A DNA stretch of 64,000 nt from Novosphingobium sp. Chol11 (GCF_900218065.1 NZ_OBMU01000001.1:2263458-2327457), one strand, 5' to 3'; positions 16,893 through 26,553 are shown, counted from the first letter of the stretch. The notes: generated by a model from the sequence alone, not told the origin. Made by a program: numbers and translations.

Positions 16893-17366
16893 ATGCGTAA
16901 GTTGATCATCCTCGGCCTTATCGCAGCGACCGCAATGCCAGGCGCCGTCATGGCCCAGTCGCGCGGCGAGGTACGCGACAGTGCGCGGGAACTGCGTCAG
17001 GAACAGCGCGAGCTGCGTGATGCACGCCGCTACGGCTCACGCCACGACGTGCGCGAACAACGCCGCGATGTCCGCGACGCGCGACAGGAATTGCGCGAAG
17101 ATTGGCGCGACTATCGCCGTTCGCACCGCGACGTCTATCGCGGCGGCAACTGGCGCGCGCCGTTCCGCTACAATCGCTGGGAAGTCGGATCGCAGCTGCG
17201 CCCGAGCTACTATAATTCCCGCTACTATATCAGCGACCCCTATCGTTATCGCCTGTCGCGGCCGGGCAACCCCAATCTTCGCTGGGTAAGGCACTATAAT
17301 GACGTGCTGCTGGTCAATGTCCGCAGCGGCCGCGTGATGGAGGTCCATCGGGGCTTCTTCTGGTAA
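16893..17366 (+). CDS. RcnB-family secreted protein
   Basis: 157 residues with a signal peptide (MRKLIILGLIAATAMPGAVMAQ). A strongly charged Arg/Asp/Glu/Gln helix follows (about 25-80, repeats of the type RQEQRELRDARR), likely coiled. The C-terminal RcnB-like module reads ISDPYRYRLSRPGNPNLRWV, then RHYNDVLLVNVRSGRVMEV and ends GFFW. It is a paralogue of the protein at 15.1 kb, with the same ending. GGGAGAAG precedes the ATG. Periplasmic location and a metal or envelope-stress role are inferred from the family only. Confidence 0.88.
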   Translation: MRKLIILGLIAATAMPGAVMAQSRGEVRDSARELRQEQRELRDARRYGSRHDVREQRRDVRDARQELREDWRDYRRSHRDVYRGGNWRAPFRYNRWEVGSQLRPSYYNSRYYISDPYRYRLSRPGNPNLRWVRHYNDVLLVNVRSGRVMEVHRGFFW

Positions 17367-17389
17367 TCGGCAGTATCACGCATGACGAG

Positions 17390-17419
17390 CGGCTCCGGGC
17401 GAAAGTCCGGAGCCGTTTT
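17390..17419 (+). terminator. Terminator after the second RcnB-like gene
   Basis: The stem CGGCTCCGG (17390-17398) pairs with CCGGAGCCG (17407-17415), loop GCGAAAGT, followed by TTTT. The next 200 bases up to the lysyl-tRNA synthetase stop hold no gene I can see. Confidence 0.9.
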
Positions 17420-17622
17420 CATGTGAGCGACGAGCGTCCAGAGACGAAGATAGGCCAGGACGCGCAGCGCCTACACAGGTCAGCCAAATTGTGGAAAAGC
17501 CCCTTGGCCGCGCCGCCCGTCTCCGAGCGGGCGCGGCCGATGACGCGCGCAGGGCACGCCATCAGTCCGAAAGGGGGTGGACCAGAATAGGAACGCTCAC
17601 CTGCTGTTAATGTTCCCGTAGG

Positions 17623-19200
17623 TCAGCTCAGCGCTTCGGCGATCAGGCGACGGCTGTTGCCGATGCCATAGAGCGCAATGAAGCTTCCCATCCGTGGCCC
17701 CTGATCAGCACCCAGCAATGTCTGGTACAGCGCCTTGAACCAGTCGCGCAGTTCGGCAAAGCCGAAGGCTTCGTCCTTGCCGATGGCATAGACGATATTC
17801 TGGATGTCCTCCGCCGTCGCGCCATCACCCAAAGCCGCCAGTTCTTCGTCCAGCCTGCGCAGGGCGGCCGCTTCATTGGCTTCGGGAGCGCGGCGCTTCA
17901 GCGTCGGCGCGACGAAATCGCGATGATAGGCCAGCGCATGCCCGATCAGCGCATCCAGTTCAGGGTAGGTCTCCGCACTGGCGCCGGGAACATAATTTTG
18001 CAGATATCCCCACACCTGCTCGCGGCTGGCATCCCCCATCACGCCGACCAGATTGAGCAGCAGCCCGAAGGTCACGGGCAGCTTTCCTTGCGGCAGCTTG
18101 CCGTCATGGATGTGGTGCACCGGATTGCCGAGTTGCTGCTCTACCGGCTGGTTGGGATAATTACCGCGGAACTGCCAATATTCGTCCACCGCGCGCGGGA
18201 TCACGCCCATGTGAAGCTGCTTGGCCTTCTTCGGTTCGCGATAGGCGTAAAAGGCCAGGCTTTCCTGCGGCCCGTAGGTCAGCCATTGTTCGAGGCTGAG
18301 GCCATTGCCCTTGGACTTGGAGATTTTCTCTCCCTTTTCATCCAGGAACATTTCGTAGTTGAAGCCCTCGGGCGGACGAGCGCCGAGCGCGCGGCAGATC
18401 CGCGAGGACTGTGTGACGGAATCGATCAGATCCTTGCCCGCCATTTCATAGTCGACGCCCAGCGCGACCCAGCGCATCGCCCAATCGACCTTCCATTGCA
18501 GCTTCGCGCCGCCAGAGAGGATCGACTGTTCGACGATCTCGCCCTCATCCTCGAAGCGGACGAGGCCGGCGTCGGCATCCAGCACCTCGACCGGCACCTG
18601 AAGAACGATGCCGCTCTTGGCGGAAATCGGCAGCACGGGCGAATAGGTCGCCTGCCGTTCCTTGCGCAGGGTCGGCAACATGATGTCCATGATGTTCTGA
18701 TAATGACGCAGGACATTCCTGAGCGCATCGTCGAACGCACCGGACGTGTAGCGATCCGTGGCCGAGACGAACTCATAGTCGAAGCCGAAGCGGTCGAGAA
18801 AGTCGCGCAACATCGCATTATTATGGTGCGCAAAGCTTTCGAACTTTTCGAACGGGTCGGGCACCTGCGTCAGCGGCTTGCCGAGATGTTCGGCCAGCAT
18901 CGCCTGGTTCGGCACATTGTCCGGCACCTTGCGCAGCCCGTCCATATCGTCGCTGAACGCGATCAGGCGCGTGGGTATGTCCGACAGCGCATGATAGGCG
19001 TTGCGGACCATCGTCGTGCGCAACACTTCGTTGAAGGTCCCGATATGCGGCAAGCCCGACGGGCCATAGCCGGTTTCGAACAGGATATGGCCTTTTTCAG
19101 GCGCGCCATTCTGGTAGCGCTTCAGCAGCTTGCGCGCTTCTTCATAGGGCCAGGCCTTGGACGCCTGAGCGGCGGTGCGGACGATATCGGACACAGTCAT
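17623..19200 (-). CDS. lysK: Lysyl-tRNA synthetase, class I (archaeal type)
   Basis: It charges tRNA-Lys. It is the Rossmann-fold class I enzyme found in archaea, spirochaetes and many alphaproteobacteria, not the class II LysS of most bacteria. It has 525 residues. The HIGH-type motif is in PSGLPHIGT (47-54), and the KMSKS-type motif is KISKSKG. The start is ATG 19200 (MTVSDIVRTAAQ) with AGGGG upstream; the frame runs on to 19290, but there is no ribosome site there. It stands alone between converging and diverging neighbours. Confidence 0.95.
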   Translation of the reverse strand: MTVSDIVRTAAQASKAWPYEEARKLLKRYQNGAPEKGHILFETGYGPSGLPHIGTFNEVLRTTMVRNAYHALSDIPTRLIAFSDDMDGLRKVPDNVPNQAMLAEHLGKPLTQVPDPFEKFESFAHHNNAMLRDFLDRFGFDYEFVSATDRYTSGAFDDALRNVLRHYQNIMDIMLPTLRKERQATYSPVLPISAKSGIVLQVPVEVLDADAGLVRFEDEGEIVEQSILSGGAKLQWKVDWAMRWVALGVDYEMAGKDLIDSVTQSSRICRALGARPPEGFNYEMFLDEKGEKISKSKGNGLSLEQWLTYGPQESLAFYAYREPKKAKQLHMGVIPRAVDEYWQFRGNYPNQPVEQQLGNPVHHIHDGKLPQGKLPVTFGLLLNLVGVMGDASREQVWGYLQNYVPGASAETYPELDALIGHALAYHRDFVAPTLKRRAPEANEAAALRRLDEELAALGDGATAEDIQNIVYAIGKDEAFGFAELRDWFKALYQTLLGADQGPRMGSFIALYGIGNSRRLIAEALS

Positions 19201-19292
19201 GATGCAGATGCCCCTAGCCTTGGCAGCCGCGAAATGGAACGGCTTTCCGCGATCCCTGTTTGCCGCCCGCGCTTCGACGACGGCAGTCATGT

Positions 19293-19307
19293 TTAACCTT
19301 GATTAAC
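19293..19307 (+). promoter_or_regulatory. CtrA-like paired half sites before the PilZ gene
   Basis: TTAA-N6-TTAAC at 19293-19307. The classical CtrA site is TTAA-N7-TTAAC, so the spacing is one base short. It lies 46 bases before the PilZ start codon and between divergent genes. Confidence 0.25.
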
Positions 19308-19352
19308 TATGATGCGGCATATTCCCCCGATCGAAGGGGGATTACAGGCACC

Positions 19353-19730
19353 ATGCATATCGCGCGCAGTCGCCAACGCATAATGGTCGACATCGACATC
19401 GTCGTGACAACGGTGCTCGACAGCCTGGAGGGCAGCATCGTCGACCTGAGCGAAGGCGGCGCCTTGATCCGTGGATGCAGCTTGGCGGCTCGCAGCCAAT
19501 GCCAGATCGGCTTTGAAGGGCAGATCGTCTTCGCCACGGTGCAGTGGTCCGAACCCGATCGCATGGGCGTCCGCTTCCCCTATGAGCTGGTGGACGGCCC
19601 GCTGTTCGACATGCTGGAGATGGCGCGGACCCGCCTGCGATCGCCGCTCGCACATAAGCGTGGCGAAGGCGCATTCATGGTCCGTCCCTTCCTCTCGCAA
19701 CCAAATGGATTTGGCCGCCGCGCAAGCTGA
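19353..19730 (+). CDS. PilZ-domain protein
   Basis: A single-domain protein of 125 residues. The c-di-GMP-binding signature is visible as an N-terminal basic segment (ARSRQRIMV) followed by DLSEGGALIRG (the D-x-S-x-x-G motif) about 30 residues later. The remaining beta-barrel ends with MGVRFPYELVDG. Such proteins relay c-di-GMP level to motility, polysaccharide or other targets. The start ATG 19353 has GAAGGGGG upstream. A diguanylate cyclase lies at 3.1-4.9 kb, but a direct link is only a possibility. Confidence 0.82.
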   Translation: MHIARSRQRIMVDIDIVVTTVLDSLEGSIVDLSEGGALIRGCSLAARSQCQIGFEGQIVFATVQWSEPDRMGVRFPYELVDGPLFDMLEMARTRLRSPLAHKRGEGAFMVRPFLSQPNGFGRRAS

Positions 19731-19746
19731 ATCGCGCCTTTTTCCG

Positions 19747-19761
19747 GTTTCCCTTTTGTTC
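19747..19761 (+). promoter_or_regulatory. Degenerate LexA (SOS) box before the helicase
   Basis: GTTT-N7-GTTC, one base off the alphaproteobacterial LexA box GTTC-N7-GTTC, 21 bases before the helicase start. DinG helicases are SOS genes in E. coli, which makes the near match worth noting. Confidence 0.35.
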
Positions 19762-19782
19762 CCGCTCGCCTAAGCGACGGGA

Positions 19783-22533
19783 GTGATCGACGCGACTGCC
19801 CTGCCCGCCCTTCATGCCAGCCATGGTGGGATCTGGCTGCGCGAGGGCGGAAACACGCAGGCGGTCGCCAAGGGAGCGGCCATCGCCTGCGCTGCCGAAA
19901 CCCCGACCTTGCTGCTCAACGCACCGCTCACCGGCCAAAGGCTCGGCTATCCCGAACTCAATGGCCTCGACCTGCTGGAGCTGTGGGCTTTCGTTCATCC
20001 GGCCCGCTTCCTCGTGCCAACGCCCAAGGGTCTGGCCGAATCGCTTGGTCTGGAGCGGCCGGGCAGCGAAGCGGACATTCCGCAACTGCTGCAAGCCGCG
20101 ACCGCAGCGCTGCTCGACATTCTCGGCTCGCCGGCATGGGCTGAGCGCGATGGCGGCTGGACCTCCGCCCAGACGCTTCTCCGTCTCCGCTGGCCGTGGG
20201 CGCCGCTGGTCACGCCCCGGATAAACCGGCCGCCCGAAGCGGAACGCTGGCTATTCTCCCGCTTGCCCGAATGGGAGGAAACACCCCCGCGTCCAGCGCC
20301 GCGCACCATCTCGCTGGATGAAGACGCGGTACTGGCGCGGCTGGCCCATCTGACCGGCAGTGCGGCGGAAGCCCGGCCCGGCCAGCGCGCCTATGCCGCA
20401 GCCGCCGTGGAAAGCTTCCGCCCGCGCCAGCATCGGGATCAACCCAACATGCTGCTGGCGGAGGCGGGCACCGGTATCGGCAAGACATTGGGTTATCTCG
20501 CCCCGGCGTCGCTCTGGGCATCGGAGGCGCAGGGCACAGTATGGATATCGACCTATACCAAGGCGCTCCAACGGCAGCTTGACCGGGAAAGCCTGCGCCT
20601 TTTCCCCGATCCGGCGACGGCGGCGCGCCGCGTGGTGGTGCGCAAGGGGCGGGAAAATTATCTCTGCCTGCTGAACCTGGAAGATGCGCTCCAAGGCGGT
20701 TTTTCCGGCCGGGCGGCGATCCTTGCCCAACTCGTCGCGCGCTGGGCGGCGTTCAGCAAGGATGGCGACATGGTCGGGGGCGACCTGCCGGGCTGGCTGC
20801 CCACGCTGTTCCGCCGCAACGGATCGACGGCGCTGACCGACCGCCGGGGCGAATGCATCTACGCAGGCTGCCCGCACTACCGCAAATGCTTCATCGAACG
20901 GTCAGCCCGCGCTTCGGCGGACGCGGACATCGTCATCGCCAATCATGCGCTCGTCATGATCAACGCGGCGCGTGGGCGAGAAACCGGTCAGCGGCCCCAG
21001 CGCATCATCTTCGACGAAGGCCATCATCTTTTCGACGCGGCCGATTCTACCTTTTCCGTCGCTCTGTCAGGGCAGGAAGCGATCGAGTTGCGCCGCTGGG
21101 TCATGGGTCCGGAAGGCAATTCGCGGGGCCGCAGGCGCGGCCTTGCCGCCCGCCTGTCGGACCTCGCCAGCTATGATGCGGAAGGCGGCGAGGCGATCCG
21201 CGCGGCGGCGGATGCGGCGCGCGCCCTGCCCGCCGACGAGTGGCTGAAGCGGATCGTCGCTGGCGAGCCTTTCGGGCCGTTGGAACAGTTGCTCGCCGCA
21301 GTGCGCGGCACCGTCTATGCCCGCGCGGCCGACGTGGGGGAGGCGGATGCAGGCTATGGCCTGGAAACCGAAGTTGCCGAGCCCGATGGCCCGCTGGTGG
21401 AAGCGGCTCAGGAAGCCGCGCTTGCGCTCGACGCTTTGCTGCGGCCGCTGAACCGGCTGGGCAAGCGGATGGAAGCAGTCATCGAGGATGCGCCCGATTG
21501 GCTGGACGGCGCGGCCCGGGCACGGATCGAAGGCGCGATCGCCTCGCTTGGCTGGCGGCGCGACCTGATCGCTGCATGGCTGGCGCTGCTCGCCCGGATC
21601 GGCGGCCCGGCTGACGCGGATTTCGTCGACTGGATGACGGTCGACCGGATCGAAGGGCGGGAATATGACATCGGCATCCATCGCCACTGGCTGGACCCGA
21701 CCCGCCCCCTTGCCGAAGCCGTGCTGAAACCGGCGCAAGGCGTGCTGGTCACATCGGCAACGCTGAAGGGCGGCGGCGATTGGGACAATGCGGAAAGCCG
21801 CAGCGGGGCCAGCCATCTTCCACGCGGCGCGCAGCGGTTCGAGGCGGCCAGCCCGTTCGACTATCCCGGCCGGGCCGAAGTGCTGATCGTTACCGATATC
21901 AAGCGCGGGGACATTGCCGCCTTGTCGGGCGCCTATGGGCGGCTGATCGAGGCGGCGGGCGGCGGCACGCTGGGCCTGTTCACCGCGATACGGCGTCTGC
22001 GCGCGGTCCATGCGCGCATCGCCGACCGCCTCGCGCGGGCAGGCCTGCCACTCTACGCCCAGCATGTCGATCCGATGGACACCGGCACGCTGATCGACAT
22101 CTTCCGCGATGATCCGCGCGCATCGCTGCTCGGCACCGACGCCTTGCGCGACGGGGTCGATGTGCCCGGTCACTCGCTGCGGCTCGTCGTGATGGAGGGG
22201 GTTCCCTGGTCGAAGCCGACGGTGCTCCACGCCGCCCGCCGTCTCGCCGGAGGTGGCGCGGCCTATGACGACCGGCTGATTCGCGCGCGTCTGGCCCAGG
22301 CCTTTGGCCGCCTCATCCGCCGCGCCGAGGATCGCGGCAGCTTCGTCATATTGTCCGCCGCCATGCCCAGCCGGTTGCTAAGCGCCTTTCCGCCAGGCAC
22401 CCCCATTCGCCGCGTTACCCTGGATGAAGCGATCATTGCGGTGAGCGCCCATTCCCGCGCTGGCCATGGCCACGGCATGTCGCTAGGGCAGCAGGAAGAC
22501 GAATCCGGCACCCACGACCTGGAGCAAAGATGA
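19783..22533 (+). CDS. DinG/XPD-type iron-sulfur DNA helicase
   Basis: A superfamily 2 helicase of 916 residues, 5'-3' in related enzymes, that resolves R-loops or damaged replication structures. Walker A is AEAGTGIGKT (226-235) and the DEAH-like box is DEGH (411-414). Four Cys suited to a 4Fe-4S cluster lie between them (C295, C358, C363, C369). The C-terminal helicase lobe includes GTDALRDGVDVPG. About 190 N-terminal residues precede the motor, as in alphaproteobacterial homologues. The start is GTG 19783. Its TGA overlaps the ATG of the phosphatase gene (ATGA). Confidence 0.9.
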   Translation: MIDATALPALHASHGGIWLREGGNTQAVAKGAAIACAAETPTLLLNAPLTGQRLGYPELNGLDLLELWAFVHPARFLVPTPKGLAESLGLERPGSEADIPQLLQAATAALLDILGSPAWAERDGGWTSAQTLLRLRWPWAPLVTPRINRPPEAERWLFSRLPEWEETPPRPAPRTISLDEDAVLARLAHLTGSAAEARPGQRAYAAAAVESFRPRQHRDQPNMLLAEAGTGIGKTLGYLAPASLWASEAQGTVWISTYTKALQRQLDRESLRLFPDPATAARRVVVRKGRENYLCLLNLEDALQGGFSGRAAILAQLVARWAAFSKDGDMVGGDLPGWLPTLFRRNGSTALTDRRGECIYAGCPHYRKCFIERSARASADADIVIANHALVMINAARGRETGQRPQRIIFDEGHHLFDAADSTFSVALSGQEAIELRRWVMGPEGNSRGRRRGLAARLSDLASYDAEGGEAIRAAADAARALPADEWLKRIVAGEPFGPLEQLLAAVRGTVYARAADVGEADAGYGLETEVAEPDGPLVEAAQEAALALDALLRPLNRLGKRMEAVIEDAPDWLDGAARARIEGAIASLGWRRDLIAAWLALLARIGGPADADFVDWMTVDRIEGREYDIGIHRHWLDPTRPLAEAVLKPAQGVLVTSATLKGGGDWDNAESRSGASHLPRGAQRFEAASPFDYPGRAEVLIVTDIKRGDIAALSGAYGRLIEAAGGGTLGLFTAIRRLRAVHARIADRLARAGLPLYAQHVDPMDTGTLIDIFRDDPRASLLGTDALRDGVDVPGHSLRLVVMEGVPWSKPTVLHAARRLAGGGAAYDDRLIRARLAQAFGRLIRRAEDRGSFVILSAAMPSRLLSAFPPGTPIRRVTLDEAIIAVSAHSRAGHGHGMSLGQQEDESGTHDLEQR

Positions 22534-23072
22534 AGCGGTTGACCCTGTTGCGCCACGCCAAGTCCGACTGGGACGATCCGGTAGAGCGGGATTTCGACCG
22601 GCCGCTCAATCGGCGCGGGGAAAGGGCGGCGCTGCTGATCGGTCAGTTTGCGCGCAGCCGGAAGATGCAGTTCGACCATCTTGCCGCGTCCCCCGCCGTC
22701 CGGGTGGTGCTGACGCTCGACACCTTTCTGGAAGGCTATGGCCAGCCGCTCGATCCCCATTGGGATCGGCGCATCTACCTGGCGTCCGTCGCGACATTGC
22801 TCGACGTGTTGCGCGATCTGCCCGACACAGCCACCAGCGTCATCCTTGCGGGCCACAATCCGGGGTTGGAGGAACTGATCCTTGAACTGGTGCCGGACGA
22901 TGGCGCCAGCCCGCTCCGCGACGATGTCGAAGTCAAGTTCCCCACGGCCAGCCTTGCGGTGCTGGACCTGGAGATCGACACTTGGGCTGACGTTGCGCCA
23001 AATGCGGCGACGCTGGTGAGCTTCACCCGGCCCCGTGATCTGGACCCCGCGCTCGGCCCGGAATCGCGTTAA
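22530..23072 (+). CDS. SixA-like histidine phosphatase
   Basis: A 180-residue member of the histidine phosphatase (phosphoglycerate-mutase-like) superfamily. The catalytic LRHAKSDW is at 7-14 (nucleophile H9), NRRGERAA follows, and the second catalytic His is in LAGHNPGLEEL. SixA removes phosphate from phosphohistidine of HPt domains; other family members act on small phosphoesters, so the substrate is open. Translation is coupled to the helicase by a four-base overlap. Confidence 0.88.
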   Translation: MKRLTLLRHAKSDWDDPVERDFDRPLNRRGERAALLIGQFARSRKMQFDHLAASPAVRVVLTLDTFLEGYGQPLDPHWDRRIYLASVATLLDVLRDLPDTATSVILAGHNPGLEELILELVPDDGASPLRDDVEVKFPTASLAVLDLEIDTWADVAPNAATLVSFTRPRDLDPALGPESR

Positions 23073-23140
23073 GATTAACTGTTCTGATGCGACCCAAGGC
23101 CTCTGCTAGGGCGGAATGTGTTCCCTCTGAACACTCGACC

Positions 23141-23216
23141 CGTTCGGGCTGAGCTTGTCGAAGCTCTCTTCTTCAGTAAGGAGTAAAGGCCCTTCCAGAG
23201 GCTCAGGGCGGACGGT
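23141..23216. repeat. Inverted pair of REP-like elements
   Basis: A copy starting CGTTCGGGCTGAGCTTGTCG (23141-23166) faces an imperfect reverse copy ending in GGCTCAGGGCGGACGG (23191-23216). Related units occur at 38006 and 50046-50137. The pair fills the space between the phosphatase and MerR genes, which are convergent. Confidence 0.75.
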
Positions 23217-23252
23217 TCGGGAGATAGCGCCTTTTTAAAGCACAAGCTCCTC

Positions 23253-23615
23253 TTAGTCTCCAATGGCCTTTGCCAAGGCTGCGCGAATTGCCAGCAGCCG
23301 ATCCAGCACATCCGCCCCCTGCTCCCCCTTGGTGAGGACAGCAGCAACCGGAGCAGCGACGGGACTTGGCGAAGCCAGCCCATCGGCCAGCGCCTTCTGC
23401 GCGCCCCGCACGGTAAAGCCTTCCACATTCAACAGTTGGTTGATGCGCCGGACAAGTGCGACATCGGCGGGCCGGTAATAGCGGCGATTACCCGAGCGCT
23501 GGAGCGGACGCAGTTGGGGGAAGCGGGTTTCCCAATAGCGCAAGATATGCTGCGGCAGCCCCAGTTCCCCGGACAGCTCACTGATTGTCAGGAATGCACC
23601 TTCTGCCTTTTCCAT
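23253..23615 (-). CDS. MerR-family transcriptional regulator
   Basis: A 120-residue regulator. The N-terminal winged helix has LTISELSGELGLPQHILRYW, then ETRFPQLRPLQRSGNRRYYR, the classical MerR DNA-binding segment. The C-terminal half is short and lacks metal-binding Cys pairs, so no ligand can be named. It sits just downstream of ihfA on the same strand, an arrangement that recurs in alphaproteobacteria next to plsX-fabH-ihfA. The start is ATG 23615; ATG 23630 is also in frame. Confidence 0.9.
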   Translation of the reverse strand: MEKAEGAFLTISELSGELGLPQHILRYWETRFPQLRPLQRSGNRRYYRPADVALVRRINQLLNVEGFTVRGAQKALADGLASPSPVAAPVAAVLTKGEQGADVLDRLLAIRAALAKAIGD

Positions 23616-23685
23616 AGGCCGATGTTGCACCTATCGCGGCGCAAAGGTCAACCGTGGGAAAAGCGTGTCGGCCCCGCCGCCTGCG

Positions 23686-23982
23686 TCAGGATGCAGCGAC
23701 GCGGTCGCGCATGGTCTGGCTGGCGCGGAAAGTCAGCACGCGGCGTGGCTCGATCGGCACCTCGACCCCGGTTTTCGGGTTGCGCCCCATCCGCTCGGTC
23801 TTGTCGCGCAGGACGAAGGTGCCAAAGCTCGATATCTTCACATTTTCGCCGCGTTCGAGCGCGGACGTCATATGCTCCAATATGGACTCGATAAGCGCCG
23901 CCGCTTCGGATCGGGAGAGGCCGATGTGCCGGTTGACGCTTTCCGCCAGATCCGCGCGTGTCAGGGTGCCATTGCCAGTCAT
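23686..23982 (-). CDS. ihfA: Integration host factor subunit alpha
   Basis: The alpha subunit of the DNA-bending heterodimer IHF, acting in recombination, replication and transcription. It has 98 residues with N-terminal [11 protein letters not shown] and the DNA-contacting beta-arm region [20 protein letters not shown], then [20 protein letters not shown]. The conserved Pro in the arm (NPKTG) is present. Gene order plsX-fabH-ihfA-merR is the usual alphaproteobacterial block. Confidence 0.96.
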   Translation of the reverse strand: MTGNGTLTRADLAESVNRHIGLSRSEAAALIESILEHMTSALERGENVKISSFGTFVLRDKTERMGRNPKTGVEVPIEPRRVLTFRASQTMRDRVAAS

Positions 23983-24108
23983 CGAAAGTCCCCACCTTCA
24001 TCCGCCGGTCAAATGCCGACGCCAATGGTAAATCCTGCGATAACATAAGCGATTCGGCAAGATGGTCAGCCGAAGAAATCTAAAGAATTCCGGGGTATAT
24101 ACCTTGGG

Positions 24109-25077
24109 TTAGACCCGCAGGACGCAGGCGCCCCAGGTGAAGCCGCCACCCATCGCCTCCAGCACCAGCAGGTCACCCGGCTTGATCCGTCCGTCCCGCA
24201 TCGCCAAGTCAAGCGCCAATGGCACCGAAGCGGCAGAAGTATTGGCATGACGATCGACCGTCATCACCACACGGTCCGGCGACAATTTCAGCTTCCGCGC
24301 AGTGGCGTCCAGGATGCGGGCGTTCGCCTGATGCGGAATCAGCCAGTCGATCTGGTCCGTGCCGAGGCCAGCGACTTCCATCACTTCGGTCAACACGGAC
24401 GCCAGGTTGACCACGGCATGGCGGAACACTTCCTGCCCCTTCATGCGCAGCTTGCCGACCGTCTTCGTCGTCGAGGGGCCGCCATCGACGTAGAGCAGTT
24501 GGTTGTGCCGCCCATCGGCATGCAGCTTGGCCGCCAATATGCCGCGCGCACCATCCGCGCTTTCCTCGGCACCAAGTACGATCGCACCCGCGCCGTCGCC
24601 GAACAGGACACAAGTCGTCCGGTCTTCCCAGTCGAGGATGCGGCTGAACGTCTCGGAACCGATGACAAGCGCACGTTGCGCTGCGCCAGAGCGGATCATG
24701 CTGTCCGCAACCGTGACGGCGTAGAGAAAGCCCGAGCACACAGCCGCCACATCGAACGCCACGCAATCATCGATGCCGAGCGCTGCCTGAACGATGGTCG
24801 CGCTGGCGGGAAAAGTCTGGTCCGGGGTGGCCGTCGCAAGGATGATGAGGTCGATGTCCTGGGCGGCAAGGCCTGCTGCCTCCAGCGCCGCCTTGGCCGC
24901 ATCGGTGGCGAGGGTTGAGGTCGTCTCGCCATCGCCCGCTATATGGCGGTTCCGAATGCCTGTGCGTTCGACGATCCATTCGTCGCTCGTATCCACGGTT
25001 TCCGCCAGTTCAGCATTGCTGACGGCGCGCACCGGGAGAGCTGACCCCGTACCCAGAAGAACGGACCTGCGAATCAC
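24109..25077 (-). CDS. fabH: 3-oxoacyl-ACP synthase III
   Basis: It starts fatty-acid synthesis by condensing acetyl-CoA with malonyl-ACP. It has 322 residues with the triad C114 (AAVCSGF), His in IPHQANARI and Asn in [12 protein letters not shown]. The C-terminal [13 protein letters not shown] is typical. Its ATG overlaps the plsX stop (ATGA), so the two are co-translated. Confidence 0.97.
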   Translation of the reverse strand: MIRRSVLLGTGSALPVRAVSNAELAETVDTSDEWIVERTGIRNRHIAGDGETTSTLATDAAKAALEAAGLAAQDIDLIILATATPDQTFPASATIVQAALGIDDCVAFDVAAVCSGFLYAVTVADSMIRSGAAQRALVIGSETFSRILDWEDRTTCVLFGDGAGAIVLGAEESADGARGILAAKLHADGRHNQLLYVDGGPSTTKTVGKLRMKGQEVFRHAVVNLASVLTEVMEVAGLGTDQIDWLIPHQANARILDATARKLKLSPDRVVMTVDRHANTSAASVPLALDLAMRDGRIKPGDLLVLEAMGGGFTWGACVLRV

Positions 25078-26132
25078 TTTGCGGCGAGCTCCTGCTTGGA
25101 CGCCACGCCCGAAAGCGCGCTGACACCCGCCATGTCGGCGGCGATGCGTCGCGTGATATCTTCTTCCAACAGCCGGGCGGCGACATGGACAGCATTGGCG
25201 ACGCCCTTGTCATTGGCGCTGCCGTGACTCTTCACCACCACGCCATTCAGCCCCAGGAAGACCGCGCCATTATGATTGTTGGGGTCCAGATGGTGCTTCA
25301 GCAGATGCATGGCGGGCTTGGAAATCAGGAAGCCGATCTTGGACCGGATCGAACTGGTAAAGGCCGTACGCAGCAGGTCCGTGACGAAGCGTGCCGTGCC
25401 CTCCGCCGTCTTGAGCGCCACATTGCCGGAAAAACCATCGCTGACGATCACGTCAGCCTCGCCACGGCCGATCTTGTCGCCTTCGGTAAAGCCGTCGAAT
25501 GACAGGGGAAGGCTGGTGGCGGCGCGCAAGATGGCGGCGGCGTCACGGATTTCCTCCGTGCCCTTCATGTCTTCCGTGCCGATGTTCATGATGCGGACGC
25601 GGGGGCGTTCCAGATCGAACGCGATGCGCGCATAGGCCGCGCCCATCACGGCGAATTGCACGAGGTTGCGGGCGTCGCACTCGGTATTGGCGCCTAGGTC
25701 CAGCATGACCACGTCATTGTCGCCCAGCGTCGGCAGCAACGCCGCCAGGGCAGGCCGGTCGATGCCAGGCATGGTGCGCAGAGCGAGCTTGGCCATCGCC
25801 ATCAATGCGCCCGTGTTGCCGGACGACACGGCAGCGCCCGCCTCGCCTGCCTTTACGGCGGCGATGGCCATGCTCATGGAGCTGGCCTTCTTGCGGATCG
25901 CGACGCTGGGCTTGTCCCCGGCCGACACGACATCGCTGGCGTGCACGACTTCGGACGCGGCCCGTAGATTGGGATGATTGTCGAGGGCGGCCTTGATCCG
26001 CGCCTCGTCTCCGAAAAGGGTGAAGCGCAGCCCTTCGTGGCGGTGACGGGCGAGCGCAACACCCGCCATCATCACGCGCACGCCTTCATCCCCGCCCATC
26101 GCGTCGATTGCGATTCGCGGTTGGCTGGACAC
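25074..26132 (-). CDS. plsX: Phosphate acyltransferase PlsX
   Basis: It converts acyl-ACP to acyl-phosphate, the acyl donor for PlsY in phospholipid synthesis, at the inner face of the membrane. It has 352 residues, with [11 protein letters not shown] at the N-terminus, [14 protein letters not shown] and [14 protein letters not shown]. The start is GTG 26132. It lies 32 bases downstream of rpmF, the standard rpmF-plsX-fabH order. Confidence 0.97.
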   Translation of the reverse strand: MSSQPRIAIDAMGGDEGVRVMMAGVALARHRHEGLRFTLFGDEARIKAALDNHPNLRAASEVVHASDVVSAGDKPSVAIRKKASSMSMAIAAVKAGEAGAAVSSGNTGALMAMAKLALRTMPGIDRPALAALLPTLGDNDVVMLDLGANTECDARNLVQFAVMGAAYARIAFDLERPRVRIMNIGTEDMKGTEEIRDAAAILRAATSLPLSFDGFTEGDKIGRGEADVIVSDGFSGNVALKTAEGTARFVTDLLRTAFTSSIRSKIGFLISKPAMHLLKHHLDPNNHNGAVFLGLNGVVVKSHGSANDKGVANAVHVAARLLEEDITRRIAADMAGVSALSGVASKQELAAK

Positions 26133-26164
26133 TTCAGGACACCTTTGCAGGAGAGAGGGTGTCG

Positions 26165-26344
26165 TCAGGCCCCGACGGCAACGACTTCGCGGCCGTTATA
26201 GTGGCCACAGCCCTCGCACAGATTGTGCGGGCGCTTCAGTTCACCGCAGTTCGAGCATTCCTGATAGGCTTCGACGCGCAGCGCATCGTGGCTGCGGCGC
26301 ATGCCACGGCGGGACGGGGAAGTTTTCCTCTTTGGGACAGCCAT
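26165..26344 (-). CDS. rpmF: 50S ribosomal protein L32
   Basis: A 59-residue ribosomal protein. It begins [17 protein letters not shown] and contains a zinc-ribbon-like set of Cys pairs (CSNCGE and CEGCGHYNG), so it is the Cys-containing (C+) L32 form. It is followed by plsX on the same strand, as expected. The ATG at 26344 and TGA at 26165-26167 were read directly. Confidence 0.95.
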   Translation of the reverse strand: MAVPKRKTSPSRRGMRRSHDALRVEAYQECSNCGELKRPHNLCEGCGHYNGREVVAVGA

Positions 26345-26553
26345 GTCGGCACCTTATTCCATAATTAAATCTGGTTGAGCGACTGGCCGATATCCGAGGA
26401 ATGCCGACGCCACAGGCGCCGCAGACCATGCGGCCCGGGTGATCGCGAAGCCCTGCGCCTATAGCGCTTTTTGATCCCGGCGCAAGTCCTTCCTTGCCCT
26501 TGGCGGCATCCCGGTTACCCTGCTCATCAGAGAGAGAAGGGGAGAAGACCATC

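Noticed and set aside
17504..17536. GC-rich imperfect palindrome downstream of the lysyl-tRNA synthetase gene
   Set aside because: The stem is uneven and lacks a clear T run on the minus strand; not called as terminator.
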